Part shown: positions 36,069 to 46,289 of the stretch, piece after piece
Layout of the letters: every line of letters begins with the position of its first letter
Position numbering within the stretch: the stretch's first letter is position 1
NCBI RefSeq assembly: GCF_017742245.1
Contig: NZ_JAGHKO010000011.1
Coordinates: forward strand, 646,518-710,517
DNA: 64,000 bases
From: Niastella soli
GTDB lineage: Bacteria; Bacteroidota; Bacteroidia; Chitinophagales; Chitinophagaceae
Direction: 5' to 3'
Notes under the pieces: generated by a model
Database searches by the model: none
Seen by the model: only the letters and a program-made list of their open reading frames with translations
Told to the model about the DNA's origin: nothing
Position numbers and translations under genes: made by a program

Positions 36069-38498
36069 ATGAAGAAATATCTTTTTGTTATTGGTTTGTT
36101 ATTTACTGGTAGAAGTTTTGGTCAGGTGCATAGTGCCGGTAATGTTACTTCCGTTAAGGTAAAGGGACCGCAATTGATGCTCACTATGCAGCATGCAGTT
36201 GGTGAAATAACCGTTTATAGCCCAACGATAGTGCGGGTACGGCTCGATCAGCATTCACTGGGCAGGGATTTCTCATATGCCGTAGTGAACGGACCGGTGG
36301 CAACACACGTTGACGTAAACCAAACGCCGGAGGCGATTACACTCTTAACCGATTCGCTGAAAGTAATTATCGCCCGAAAACCATTTCATGTGGCTTTTTT
36401 TACCCGGGATGGACGTGTTATCAATGAAGACGAACAAGGACTGAATACGTCCTGGGTAAACTCCTTTGTGACCACGTATAAGCACTTGCAGGAAGGGGAG
36501 CGGTTTATTGGGCTGGGTGAAAAAGTGGGTGGCCTCGACAAACGAGGGAATGGATATACGAATTGGAACTCGGACAACTTCGGATACCGTACCGATAAAG
36601 ACCCCTTGTATGCAACATTCCCTTTTTACATTGGTATCCATCACGGGTTGCGCTATGGCATTTTCTTAGACAATAGCTGGCAGACCGACTTCAACTTCGG
36701 GGCCAGTACCGACCGGTTTTCTTCCTTTGGGGCGCACGGGGGCGAAATGAACTATTACTTTATAGCCGGTGCGCGTATAGACGATATTATTACTTCTTAT
36801 ACGGGGCTCACCGGGCGGATGAAGTTGCCACCGTTATGGAGTTTGGGGTACCAGCAAAACCGCTACTCGTATTATCCGGAAACAGAGGTGATGCGTATTG
36901 CGCAAACCTTGCGTGAGAAGAAGATCCCCGCCGACGGGATTACCCTCGACATCCATTATATGGATAAATACAAGGTCTTTACCTGGGATAAGCAGCGGTT
37001 CCCTGACCCGGCGGCCATGAGTGCAAAGCTGGCCGACATGGGTTTTAAACTAACGGTGATCGTTGATCCCGGCGTGAAGCGGGAAGAAGGATATGGTGTA
37101 TATGAACGGGGTAAAAAAGAAGGGGCCTTTATCAAATACCCAGACAGTACCGACTATATCGGCCAGGTATGGCCTGGTTGGTGCGCCTTTCCCGATTTTA
37201 CCGGGGTAAAGGGACGCGCCTGGTGGGAAAAGGAGATCAGTAAATATGCCAGTGATGGGGTAAGTGGTATTTGGAATGATATGAACGAGATCTCTACCTG
37301 GGGGCAGAAGATGCCGGATAATGTTTTATTTAACAATGAAGGAGAACCCGCCACCCATTTGCAAATGCACAATGTGTATGGGTTGAATATGGCGAGGTCC
37401 AGTTTTGAAGGATTCAAACAGGCATTGAACCGGCGTCCATTTATATTGTCACGGAGCGGGTATGCCGGTCTGCAGCGCTACAGTGCCATCTGGACGGGTG
37501 ATAACCGGGCGGAAGAGGACCACATGCTGTTAGGGGTGCGGCTTTTGTGTAACCTGGGTTTGGCCGGTATTCCTTTTACGGGCATGGATGTGGGTGGTTT
37601 TACTGGCGGCCCTTCTGTTGGGTTGTATGTACGCTGGATGCAGATAGGGTCATTCAATCCTTATATGCGTAACCATACAGGAGTGAATACCAAATCAAGC
37701 GAACCCTGGTCGTATGGCGAACAGGCTACTGAGATCGTAAGGAATTATATCTCACTTCGCTATCGTCTGCTGCCCTATGCTTATTCAAACTTTTACGAAG
37801 CCACACAGAACGGATTGCCCCTGATGCGAACGCTGGCATTGGATTATACGGATGATGCCGCGATCTATCGCTCCGCTTTCGAAAATCAGTTCATGTATGG
37901 GCGTGCTTTTATGGTTGCGCCGTTCACAGGATCGGAAGGTTTTGGGAATATTTATTTCCCTGCGGGAAACTGGTTTGATCTGTATACCGATCAGGTGATC
38001 AAAGGCGGCCAGGAATTGGTATCCCCGCTCACGATGTCGAAGCTGCCGGTGTATGTAAAAGCAGGCAGCATCGTTCCGATGCAATCCCTGGTGCAGCACA
38101 CCGCAGAAAAACCTACTGATACGCTGCTGCTGCATGTGTATGCCGGGGACCAGGGTAGTGATTTTGTTTATTATGAAGATGACGGATTTAGCTATAATTA
38201 TGAGAAGGGTGACTTCTTTCGCCGGCGTATTACCTATGACCCTGTTTTGCGGCAGATCATCCTGGGAAAGGTAGAGGGCCAATATGCGTCAAAATTTAAA
38301 TTTATAAAGCTGGCGTTGCATGGTTTTGGCGATGGAAAGCTTACAGTAGGAGGGCAAGCGGCCGGTAGCGAATTCGAAGCGTTGCTTACGCCGGTTTCCA
38401 AATTCGATCCGCAAGGGGAAGCCAATGCACCCGAAGGACATACGATCAGAACGGTAACGGTGAGAAATACATCGCAGGAAGCGATACTTAAGTACTGA
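36069..38498 (+). CDS. GH31 alpha-glucosidase
   Basis: An 809-residue secreted enzyme that releases glucose from the non-reducing end of malto-oligosaccharides. A signal peptide ends at SFGQ (19). A beta-sandwich N-terminal domain leads to the catalytic barrel, with the nucleophile D404 in GIWNDMNE and the acid/base D478 in WTGDNRAEEDHM. The ligand motif LDIHYMDKYKVFTWD and the C-terminal beta domains (VYYEDDGFSYNYEKGDF) are typical of GH31. It closes the SusCDE-GH13-GH31 operon; a strong terminator follows. Instead of the GH97 SusB of Bacteroides, this locus uses a GH31 enzyme. Confidence 0.94.
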   Translation: MKKYLFVIGLLFTGRSFGQVHSAGNVTSVKVKGPQLMLTMQHAVGEITVYSPTIVRVRLDQHSLGRDFSYAVVNGPVATHVDVNQTPEAITLLTDSLKVIIARKPFHVAFFTRDGRVINEDEQGLNTSWVNSFVTTYKHLQEGERFIGLGEKVGGLDKRGNGYTNWNSDNFGYRTDKDPLYATFPFYIGIHHGLRYGIFLDNSWQTDFNFGASTDRFSSFGAHGGEMNYYFIAGARIDDIITSYTGLTGRMKLPPLWSLGYQQNRYSYYPETEVMRIAQTLREKKIPADGITLDIHYMDKYKVFTWDKQRFPDPAAMSAKLADMGFKLTVIVDPGVKREEGYGVYERGKKEGAFIKYPDSTDYIGQVWPGWCAFPDFTGVKGRAWWEKEISKYASDGVSGIWNDMNEISTWGQKMPDNVLFNNEGEPATHLQMHNVYGLNMARSSFEGFKQALNRRPFILSRSGYAGLQRYSAIWTGDNRAEEDHMLLGVRLLCNLGLAGIPFTGMDVGGFTGGPSVGLYVRWMQIGSFNPYMRNHTGVNTKSSEPWSYGEQATEIVRNYISLRYRLLPYAYSNFYEATQNGLPLMRTLALDYTDDAAIYRSAFENQFMYGRAFMVAPFTGSEGFGNIYFPAGNWFDLYTDQVIKGGQELVSPLTMSKLPVYVKAGSIVPMQSLVQHTAEKPTDTLLLHVYAGDQGSDFVYYEDDGFSYNYEKGDFFRRRITYDPVLRQIILGKVEGQYASKFKFIKLALHGFGDGKLTVGGQAAGSEFEALLTPVSKFDPQGEANAPEGHTIRTVTVRNTSQEAILKY

Positions 38499-38523
38499 GT
38501 TAGCTTTGAGGTTTTTTATAAAG

Positions 38524-38561
38524 AAAAGAAGCCGTCCCGCTTTTCGGGACGGCTTCTTTTT
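38524..38561. terminator. Strong bidirectional rho-independent terminator
   Basis: A 16-bp perfect stem, arms at 38524-38539 (AAAAGAAGCCGTCCCG) and 38545-38560, with a 5-nt loop and T-run. The A-run on the other arm lets it serve the leftward lyase-like gene too. Confidence 0.92.
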
Positions 38562-38591
38562 CCCGTCTATATGAATTTTCTAAAGTCTAAG

Positions 38592-39848
38592 TTATTTTGA
38601 GAAGGTAAAGGTGATGGTCTTTGACACACCCGCTACGCCTTTTGCATCATAAGGAGTTGCTTTCAGGGTATATTTACCGAGCGCAGGTGGGTTCCAGTTA
38701 CCATAAAAGTAATTACCTTTTCCATCATCACCTTGTAATGCATAAGGAGCTGCAGCATCAGTAGCTGTTAAGCTTTGTGCACCGCTCAATTCAAGCTTCA
38801 CATTAGCAATAGTGCCGGCTGTAACTGCACGGATGTTTGCTTTTGTAAGGTTCAGTGAGCTCAGGCTGATTGTTGATCCATCGGTAATGGTTTTTACTTC
38901 TTTTTCTGTAGAAGCATCAACCAGGCTGAAAGAGCTAACGCTTATGCTGGTGTTGGTGGGTGGTAATGATGGTTGTGTGGTTGCTGGTGGTGTTGTAGAT
39001 ACGAGTTTGCTAACAGGCAACATTTGATTATAGGTTGCAGTAGCATTGGCATATTTAATGTCATCGAAGTACAGCACTCTCAGGTTGGTAGAAGTGGTTT
39101 TTGTACCATTCCAGTCTGATTTGTAAATACCCATTTTCCAGTTAGGAAGATGGAAATCACCAGTAATTGCATACATGCTGGCACCTTTACGTGTTACGAT
39201 CTTTTGACCGTCTTTCCAGATCTCGATCAAACCATCAGAACCAGATGAGTGAATGATGTGGTATACATATGTATGCCATTTGTCTTTTTCAATTACACCC
39301 AGGTCAGTTCTGGCATCGTCTGGTGTTCTCATGCTAAGACGACCATTTGATACCCGGATGGAGATAGCCGGGGTAATACCGCCGCCACCATGCCATTGGC
39401 TGATAACCTCGTCTTCGGCCTCATCTTTATATTGTGCGCTGGGCATATACAAGGCATAGGAATACCAGAAATTATTGGTCGTAGGCGTAGGGAAAGATAT
39501 TTCAGCCCTTGTACCACTATGACTTTCCGGATCAGTATCTCTTAACTCAAAACGAGCTGATTTTGTACCATTAAAAACCTGGTTGGTAGATTGAGTAATA
39601 CCATAGGTGGTTGCAGTTTGTACAGTACACAGGGTATTTATAAAACTGCTTCCTTCTGCATCTTCCTGCCAGATTATATTTCCACTGGAAGTTGATTTTG
39701 TTGATACCTGTTCATCGCTGTCAATACCAACGGGTTTTTGATCAATATTTTTCTGACAAGCAGCCAATGTAGCCAGTAATAGGGAAACGGAAAGCACACG
39801 CTGATTTCTCTGTAAAAAATTGCCTCTTTTGTGCATCGAAGTCTTCAT
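38592..39848 (-). CDS. Polysaccharide lyase-like lipoprotein
   Basis: A 418-residue lipoprotein, lipobox TLAAC with Cys31. The catalytic-type domain (about 55-270) has the jelly-roll pattern of the Polysacc_lyase family (heparin lyase I/PL20-like): TKSARFELRDTDPESHSGTRAEISF, WYSYALYMPSAQYKD, VISQWHGGG and DKWHTYVYHIIHS. A Thr/Pro-rich linker leads to an Ig-like C-terminal domain (about 300-418) ending KTITFTFSK. The substrate (uronic-acid polymer such as glucuronan) cannot be set from sequence. The family includes both active enzymes and binding proteins. It is a single-gene unit sharing the terminator with the GH31 gene. Confidence 0.78.
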   Translation of the reverse strand: MKTSMHKRGNFLQRNQRVLSVSLLLATLAACQKNIDQKPVGIDSDEQVSTKSTSSGNIIWQEDAEGSSFINTLCTVQTATTYGITQSTNQVFNGTKSARFELRDTDPESHSGTRAEISFPTPTTNNFWYSYALYMPSAQYKDEAEDEVISQWHGGGGITPAISIRVSNGRLSMRTPDDARTDLGVIEKDKWHTYVYHIIHSSGSDGLIEIWKDGQKIVTRKGASMYAITGDFHLPNWKMGIYKSDWNGTKTTSTNLRVLYFDDIKYANATATYNQMLPVSKLVSTTPPATTQPSLPPTNTSISVSSFSLVDASTEKEVKTITDGSTISLSSLNLTKANIRAVTAGTIANVKLELSGAQSLTATDAAAPYALQGDDGKGNYFYGNWNPPALGKYTLKATPYDAKGVAGVSKTITFTFSK

Positions 39849-41269
39849 TTTAGGTAGTTAATTCTAGATTTTAAAAAATGTTTTCAATTGTCGGTTACGT
39901 CTTGCTTACGCACAGAACTTCCCCGTTCACATCACAGGTGCTTTTTTAAAACCTGTAATGCGTTACATGCCTGCCACGTCGCACTATGCGGCGTGTAACA
40001 GCTTAATCCTCTCTTATCAATTCTAAAGACAGATACAATACTTCGTTCTGTCATTTTTTCTTTCCAGTGACCCGGAAAGCCAAGGCTTATGCTTCATAGG
40101 GTACGAATCCATGATTGAGAACTATAGCCAAGGTAACAGATAAGGAGCTTACAAAAGGGTGATGGAAAACTGATTTAGACCTCTCTTAAAATAAATTCCG
40201 ATACAATTGATTAACTCCGTGCACTCGTATATCCATAGAATTCCTTTTCAAAAACGCCTTCATGATCATTACACGATAGTGTGCCTTCACAGCCGGTGTG
40301 GTGAATCCAAATCCGTGTGTTTGCGACAGTCACTGTTTTAACAGATCAATCAAATGATCTGTCGTGAATCACGAAGAACAGTTATTGAAGCCATATCGCT
40401 TTTTGCGCGATGGCTGCTCTTCTTCCAAATTGTTTGGTGGAAATTGTTACTGGCTGCGCGAACCTGCAAGTCAGCGAGCCTTTTGCAGCAACAGTACGGA
40501 TCATTTGTTTTTCTGGTACGGATGAAAAGATGCTGGTGACATCTTTGAGGAATTTTCTAATAGTGTTCATCATATGGATTTTGTCGTTTTCAAAAAGGAT
40601 ATTCGAGTGTGTCATTCAATTTGACAATGCAAATGTCTATCCTTTTTGGTTCAATTGATGCAATCGATTGTAGAAATGGTGACGATGTAGTCGATTTGCT
40701 ATAAAATGTAATAAGTGTTATTTCTTACAATAAAAGCATTTGAAAAATTAATGTGCGAAAAACAATTCATTAACAATCTGCAGGAGATTGTGAGGTATCT
40801 GTAAAGGGTGTAAAGCTGCACAAAAAAATGAAAATTGTAATCTTTGAGAGGGTGAAAAGCAGGCGGGCGTTTCAGTCGCCGGCCGGTAACAACAGTCATC
40901 ATTACTTGCACATGCTATAGCCGGGAAAAGCTTCGGAAAAGAACAATGTTGTTGTTAGTAAGGCTGAAATAGTCAGGTGTGCAAATGTGCCTGTTTGCCC
41001 AAAATTATAAAAACGTGCCGATTAGCTGCAGGTATTGAACATGTTGGTGCGGAGTGCCGGTTGTGAAAAGCAAAAAATCAAATAACTTTATTTAGCGATC
41101 TTATCCCTTTCCTAAAACGCATTGATCATGGTGCGTTAAAAACCACGCTGCATTTCCTAAAAGATCACATAAGTTTTTTAACTGTTCTGTAAAATAGTCC
41201 CAGGCCCTGTATTGTGTTATATCACTGGTTGTTTGCTGTTTTATCGTGTTTTCATTTTTTGTGCAGATC
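39849..41269. other. 1.4-kb region without a clear gene
   Basis: No ORF here has convincing codon use. The best candidate is a leftward 63-codon frame (40573-40382) starting MMNTIRKFLKDVTSIFSS, which is basic and protein-like but unknown. A second leftward frame (41271-41101) ends AWFLTHHDQCVLGKG. The AT-rich stretch 40600-41260 sits before the truncated glucosidase. No tRNA, insertion-sequence ends or direct repeats were found, so it may be decayed DNA. Confidence 0.5.
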
Positions 41270-42127
41270 ATGACACCTATCATAACAAAAGAACAAAGCC
41301 GGTTACAGGAGGCAGGCAATGGCACGGCTGCCTGGAAAAAATGGGGCCCTTACTTAAGTGAGCGGCAGTGGGGAACCGTGCGTGAAGATTATAGTGAAGG
41401 AGGTGACGCCTGGAATTATTTCACCCATGATCAGGCCAGGGCGCGCACTTACCGTTGGGGAGAGGATGGCCTGGCTGGCATCAGCAATGACAGACAGAAC
41501 CTGTGTTTTGCACTGGCGTTGTGGAACGGTAAAGATCCCATTCTGAAAGAACGGCTCTTTGGTTTAACGAACACGGAGGGAAACCATGGTGAAGACGTGA
41601 AGGAGTACTATTTCTATCTGGATTCAACTCCTACACATTCGTACATGAAATACCTCTACAAATACCCGCAGGCAGCTTTCCCATATGCTGATCTTGTGGA
41701 AACAAACCGCCACCGTTCCCGACGGGAATTTGAATATGAATTGCTTGATACCGGCGTATTCAATGAAGATTGCTACTTTGATGTATATGTAGAATATGCC
41801 AAGGCAACACCAGAAGAGATACTTGTGAACATCCAGGCCGTCAATCGGAGACCGCATGCTGCCGAACTGCATCTGCTGCCTACGCTGTGGTTCCGTAACG
41901 ATTGGGCGGAATGGCTGGTCACATCAGCGCCTAAGCCGGTTATCAGTGAAATACCGGGAACAGCGGGCATTCACACCGCATTGGCAAGCCATCACACCCT
42001 GGGAGATTACCTGTTGCTTTGTGAAGGGGAGACGACCTTGCTTTTTACCGACAATGTAACCAATCTGCAGACAGGGAAGCAATTCATTTTCGCTGCAAAA
42101 GGTGAGCAGGTGGCAGCAACAGCCTGA
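41270..42127 (+). pseudogene. Truncated MGH1/GH63-like glucosidase
   Basis: The 285-residue product is the N-terminal third of a protein that I recall as about 880 residues in relatives: [80 protein letters not shown] is very conserved in this family. The frame ends in TGA at 42125-42127 after a diverged stretch ([22 protein letters not shown]...), and the catalytic (alpha/alpha)6 barrel is missing, so no glycosidase activity is expected. Only 54 bp separate it from pckG. Deletion of the 3' part is the simplest reading. A lone sugar-binding N-domain that is still used is possible but less likely. Confidence 0.78.
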
Positions 42128-42181
42128 GCCCACTTTTAAAAGACAGTAATTCTTTTTCAATAGCCTATTAATATGTGATAT

Positions 42182-44050
42182 ATGAAATTACAAATTGAAT
42201 TTAGTCTAAGCCATATTTCCTTTCCGGCAAAAAGAGAAATAGAATCAATGGTGGAGAGTTTCGCTTCTTATTGCGAGGCCGCAGATGTTCATTGGTGCGA
42301 CGGTTCCGAGGGCGAATTTCAATATTTGTGTGACAAGCTGGTGAATAAGGGAACGTTTATTAAGCTGAATCCAGATAAACGACCCAATAGCTTCGCCTGT
42401 TTTACGGACCCAAGTGATGTGGCCCGGGTTGAAGACAGGACCTTTATCTGCAGCCGGTTAAAAAAAGATGCAGGTCCCACTAATAACTGGATGGCGCCAA
42501 AGCAAATGAAATCAATTCTTAACGACCTGATGAATGGCTGTATGAGTGGTCGTACTTTATATGTTATTCCCTTTTGCATGGGGCCAGTTGGTTCCAGATT
42601 TTCAAGATACGGTATTCAACTGACCGATTCAGAATATGTGGTAGTGAGTATGCGCACGATGACCCGGATGGGCGAAGATATTTATCCCCATCTCGAAAAA
42701 GACAACTATGTTGAATGTATTCACACCGTAGGGGCGCCATTAAAACCAGGGGAGGAAGACAGTACCTGGCCCTGCGATCCGGCAGTGAAATATATAGCGC
42801 ATTTCCCAGAGGATAGGATCATTATGTCGTACGGCAGTGGATATGGTGGGAATGCTTTATTGGGGAAAAAATGTTTTGCGCTCCGGATAGCATCTGTATT
42901 GGGTAGGGAAGAACATTGGCTTGCCGAGCATATGCTTATTACAGGGGTCACTTCCCCGGAAGGCAATAAGACCTATCTGGCGGCGGCATTTCCAAGCGCC
43001 TGTGGCAAAACAAACTTTTCTATGATGATCCCTGCAAAGGGATTAGCAGGCTGGAAAATAACTACCGTAGGGGACGATATTGCATGGATCTATCCGCAGG
43101 AAGATGGCCGCCTTCTGGCTATAAATCCTGAAGCAGGATATTTTGGGGTTGTTCCCGGTACCAATTATAACACCAATCCCAATGCCATGGAAACAATAAA
43201 GGCCAATACAATTTTCACCAATGTTGCTGTTACACCGGAACTGGATGTATGGTGGGAGGGATTGACCCCACAGCCTCCTGAAGGATTGATAGATTGGCAT
43301 GGGAACGAATGGGATCCTCAAAGTGGCAAACCCGCAGCCCATCCTAATTCGCGGTTTACTGTCGCGGCAAAACAGAACCCCGCAATTGATCCAGAGTGGG
43401 AGAACCCGGATGGCGTGCATATTGAAGGTTTTATCTTCGGTGGAAGGCGTAGTGCGGTTGTGCCGCTGGTTTATCAATCGTTTAACTGGAGTTTTGGCGT
43501 TTATCTTGCCGCCACCATGGGGTCGGAAACAACCGCTGCAGCCTTTGGTGAAATAGGCAAAGTAAGAAGAGACCCCTTTGCCATGTTGCCTTTTGTTGGC
43601 TATCACATCGCTGATTACCTCGATCACTGGTTGCAGTTTGGAAGGGAACTGCCAAACGCTCCTCGCATCTTCGGCGTTAACTGGTTCAGAAAGGACGAAC
43701 AGGGAAAATTTGTATGGCCGGGATTTGGCGAAAATATAAGAGTGTTGAAATGGATTGTTGAACGCATTCAGGGTAAAGCATCTTCTGTTGAACGTCCCAT
43801 AGGCTGGGTGCCAAGGTATGAAGACCTTGATTGGACAGGGATTGATTTTTCAAAAGATGATTTCAATAAGATCATGGATATAGACCCGGCGCAATGGAAA
43901 AAGGAATTGTTTGATCATGAGGAACTGTTTTCAAGGATCTATGATAAACTACCCAAGGAATTTTTCTTTATGCGGGTTTTATTATTATCCTCATTATGGC
44001 GGTCGCAGGGAAAATGGGGTATGGCGCCTGAATTCGAATATGATGAGTGA
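42182..44050 (+). CDS. pckG: Phosphoenolpyruvate carboxykinase (GTP)
   Basis: A 622-residue enzyme converting oxaloacetate and GTP to PEP, CO2 and GDP, or the reverse. The kinase-1a loop ACGKTNFSM has C274 as the hallmark cysteine of GTP-type enzymes. [25 protein letters not shown]-like ([20 protein letters not shown]) and [12 protein letters not shown] are further family signatures. Bacteroidota more often use the ATP type, so the GTP type is of note. It heads a four-to-five-gene rightward set (pckG, two ThrE-type genes, a PfkB kinase, sdhA-like) and its stop overlaps the first ThrE gene. Confidence 0.95.
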   Translation: MKLQIEFSLSHISFPAKREIESMVESFASYCEAADVHWCDGSEGEFQYLCDKLVNKGTFIKLNPDKRPNSFACFTDPSDVARVEDRTFICSRLKKDAGPTNNWMAPKQMKSILNDLMNGCMSGRTLYVIPFCMGPVGSRFSRYGIQLTDSEYVVVSMRTMTRMGEDIYPHLEKDNYVECIHTVGAPLKPGEEDSTWPCDPAVKYIAHFPEDRIIMSYGSGYGGNALLGKKCFALRIASVLGREEHWLAEHMLITGVTSPEGNKTYLAAAFPSACGKTNFSMMIPAKGLAGWKITTVGDDIAWIYPQEDGRLLAINPEAGYFGVVPGTNYNTNPNAMETIKANTIFTNVAVTPELDVWWEGLTPQPPEGLIDWHGNEWDPQSGKPAAHPNSRFTVAAKQNPAIDPEWENPDGVHIEGFIFGGRRSAVVPLVYQSFNWSFGVYLAATMGSETTAAAFGEIGKVRRDPFAMLPFVGYHIADYLDHWLQFGRELPNAPRIFGVNWFRKDEQGKFVWPGFGENIRVLKWIVERIQGKASSVERPIGWVPRYEDLDWTGIDFSKDDFNKIMDIDPAQWKKELFDHEELFSRIYDKLPKEFFFMRVLLLSSLWRSQGKWGMAPEFEYDE

Positions 44051-44846
44051 AGTCAAACATATGGAAGAAAAGATCGCAACAACGGTGATTGAAAACAATG
44101 CCTTTGGTACTTTATTACTCGATGTTGGCATCTCACTTTTACAAGCGGGGGCCAACAGCGAGCGGATAAGAACCGCCATGTCTGAACTGGCGGCGGTATA
44201 CCAGTATGTACCGCTCGTTACCATTGGCACCAGCTCAGTTTCGCTTGTTTTAAATGATAAAAACGGGAATGCGCTGTTCAATGATGTTCGCCGCACAGCG
44301 GTACATGGAATCAATTTTGCCGTGATCTCAGGAATGAGCCGGCTGAGCTGGCTGGCAGCAGAAAAGGGATGGTCGGTACAGGAGCTAAAGAATGAAATAA
44401 AAAAGTGCCAGGCACCCGGACATTACCCCCGGTTGGTCTTACTCTGCTTTGTAAGTCTTGCCGGTGCGGCCTTCTGTTATACTTTCGGCGGCGGTTATGT
44501 CGAAATGGCCATCACATTCAGCGCCACCTTTTGTGGTTTGTTTGTAAAGCAGCAATTGACAAGAGCAAACTTCAATCCTTACATCATTACTTACATCGCA
44601 GCAACGGCAGCCTCTTTTTTTACCGGGCTTTTTCATATAACGGGTCTGATCGACTCACCGGTAAATGCATTTTCCACCTGCGTGTTGTTTCTTATCCCGG
44701 GTGTTCTGTTGATCAATTCTTTCACCGATCTTATTGAAGGAAGCACAGTGAATGGAATAGCAAAGGGGGTAAATGCCCTGAGCCATATAATGGCTATCGC
44801 ATTAGGACTATTAACCACTATTGCCATTTTAAATTTGAAAGAGTAA
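44043..44846 (+). CDS. ThrE-type exporter, N-terminal half
   Basis: A 267-residue product with the ThrE (DUF1212) pattern: cytoplasmic start [28 protein letters not shown] and then about five membrane helices ([68 protein letters not shown]). ThrE exports threonine and serine in Corynebacterium; in other bacteria the substrate may be different. The start is uncertain: ATG at 44040, 44043 and 44061 are all in frame. 44043 overlaps the pckG stop; 44061 is an alternative. Confidence 0.85.
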   Translation: MSEVKHMEEKIATTVIENNAFGTLLLDVGISLLQAGANSERIRTAMSELAAVYQYVPLVTIGTSSVSLVLNDKNGNALFNDVRRTAVHGINFAVISGMSRLSWLAAEKGWSVQELKNEIKKCQAPGHYPRLVLLCFVSLAGAAFCYTFGGGYVEMAITFSATFCGLFVKQQLTRANFNPYIITYIAATAASFFTGLFHITGLIDSPVNAFSTCVLFLIPGVLLINSFTDLIEGSTVNGIAKGVNALSHIMAIALGLLTTIAILNLKE

Positions 44847-45322
44847 TGTCAGAATTACTAAATATGCTGTTTAAAGCTTTCTGGGTCGGCTGTGCAGCCT
44901 TTGGGTTTGCTATACTATTCAATGTGCCCCGGAAATACCTGGCCACTGTGTGGATTGGGGGCGCCCTGGTAGGACTTATTAAATACGGGGTATTACTGTA
45001 TATCTCCTCTTCAATAATCCTGGCCACTTTCGTGGCAGCGCTGGTGGTGGGTATTTACAGCGTAGTCATTGCCCGCATCCGGCGTGAACCACCTATGATC
45101 CTGACTATTCCTACTGTTATTCCTCTTGTGCCGGGGGCGTTTGCATACCGTACTATGTATGGACTGATAAAACTGACCGGGAATGTGGATGCTGACTATT
45201 CCCGCATTTTATCAGAAACAGTGCGCAATGGCGCATTGACCCTTTTTATCATCCTGTCATTCACCATAGGGATTATTATTCCTTACGAGATTGGAAAAGA
45301 GATCGCTAAAAAAATCAACTAA
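44846..45322 (+). CDS. ThrE-type exporter, C-terminal half (ThrE_2)
   Basis: A 158-residue membrane protein with four or five helices and the signature IPTVIPLVPGAFAYRTMYGLIKL. In the single-chain ThrE this part is fused to the N-terminal half. Here it is a separate gene whose ATG overlaps the stop of its partner by one base, so a two-subunit transporter is expected. Confidence 0.87.
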   Translation: MSELLNMLFKAFWVGCAAFGFAILFNVPRKYLATVWIGGALVGLIKYGVLLYISSSIILATFVAALVVGIYSVVIARIRREPPMILTIPTVIPLVPGAFAYRTMYGLIKLTGNVDADYSRILSETVRNGALTLFIILSFTIGIIIPYEIGKEIAKKIN

Positions 45323-45333
45323 AAAAGAAGGTC

Positions 45334-46278
45334 ATGGAAAAAGTGCTGACCATTACACTGAACCCCGCAATAGATGTAAGTACAACTATTCCCGCGCTAT
45401 TGCCTGAAAAGAAATTGCGCTGTTCGGCGCCTTCATTTGAACCCGGTGGGGGCGGGGTCAATGTATCACGCGTGTTGCATAAAATAGGTTACCCCTCTAC
45501 CGCTATGTTTATGGCAGGCGGCCATACCGGCCAGTTTTTTACGGAGCTGGTTGAAAAGGAAGACATTGAAACATTGGTTGTCCCTATTGAAGGCAGTACC
45601 AGGCAAAATCTCATCGTGCATGATGGGTCAAATTATCTGCAGTACCGTTTCGGAATGCCTGGTCCGGATATAGCTGAGCGTGAATGGCGCAACTGCCTGT
45701 TGATGCTAAAGAACGCAAAAGATTTCAGTTATACCGTGATCAGCGGAAGTAATCCTGCAGGCGTTCCGCCTGATTTTTATGCGGAGGCCGCCGATATAGT
45801 AAAAGCGAAAGGATCGAAGCTGATCCTTGATACATCCGGAGACGCCTTGAAGTTTGCCCTGGAGGAAGGCGTATTTCTGGCAAAACCAAACCTGGGTGAA
45901 TTGAGTCATTTGGCAGGTGGTGCGGAATTGGATGCCAATAGTGTGGTGGAAGCAGCAAGAGTTGTTATCAATAAAAGCAACTGTGAGGTCCTGGTTGTTT
46001 CAATGGGAGCTGCCGGTGCCATGCTGATCACAGCAAATGAATACTATCATCAACCGGCCCCTACAATAAAAATAAAAAGCACCGTGGGCGCCGGTGACAG
46101 CATGGTGGCTGGAATTATTATAGGCATGCAAAAACAACTGCCATGGAAAGATGTCTTGAAGTATGGGGTGGCCGCCGGGACCGCCGCCACCATAAATGCC
46201 GGTTCCGGACTATGTACCCGGGAGAACCTTGATAAGGTCCGTTCATTTTTTATTGTCAATACGGAAGAAACAATTTAA
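45334..46278 (+). CDS. PfkB-family 1-phosphofructokinase/6-phosphofructokinase-like kinase
   Basis: A 314-residue sugar kinase. It starts [16 protein letters not shown], the exact family opening, with the substrate loop [16 protein letters not shown] near 38-53, [13 protein letters not shown], the AKPNLGEL motif, and the anion hole with catalytic base [11 protein letters not shown] near 250-260. Members phosphorylate fructose-6-P (PfkB), fructose-1-P (FruK) or tagatose-6-P. The absence of fru phosphotransferase genes nearby favours the PfkB type. The gene is 11 bp after the ThrE partner and 11 bp before the sdhA-like gene. Confidence 0.88.
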   Translation: MEKVLTITLNPAIDVSTTIPALLPEKKLRCSAPSFEPGGGGVNVSRVLHKIGYPSTAMFMAGGHTGQFFTELVEKEDIETLVVPIEGSTRQNLIVHDGSNYLQYRFGMPGPDIAEREWRNCLLMLKNAKDFSYTVISGSNPAGVPPDFYAEAADIVKAKGSKLILDTSGDALKFALEEGVFLAKPNLGELSHLAGGAELDANSVVEAARVVINKSNCEVLVVSMGAAGAMLITANEYYHQPAPTIKIKSTVGAGDSMVAGIIIGMQKQLPWKDVLKYGVAAGTAATINAGSGLCTRENLDKVRSFFIVNTEETI

Positions 46279-46289
46279 TCAGTGAAGCA

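Noticed and set aside
40382-40573. Leftward 63-codon ORF starting MMNTIRKFLKDVTSIFSS in the 1.4-kb gap
   Set aside because: Protein-like composition, but no recognised family, no clear promoter, and overlapping frames of equal length on the other strand; not supported enough to annotate.
41101-41271. Leftward ORF ending AWFLTHHDQCVLGKG opposite the start of the truncated glucosidase
   Set aside because: Starts head-to-head over the glucosidase start codon and has no family or promoter evidence.
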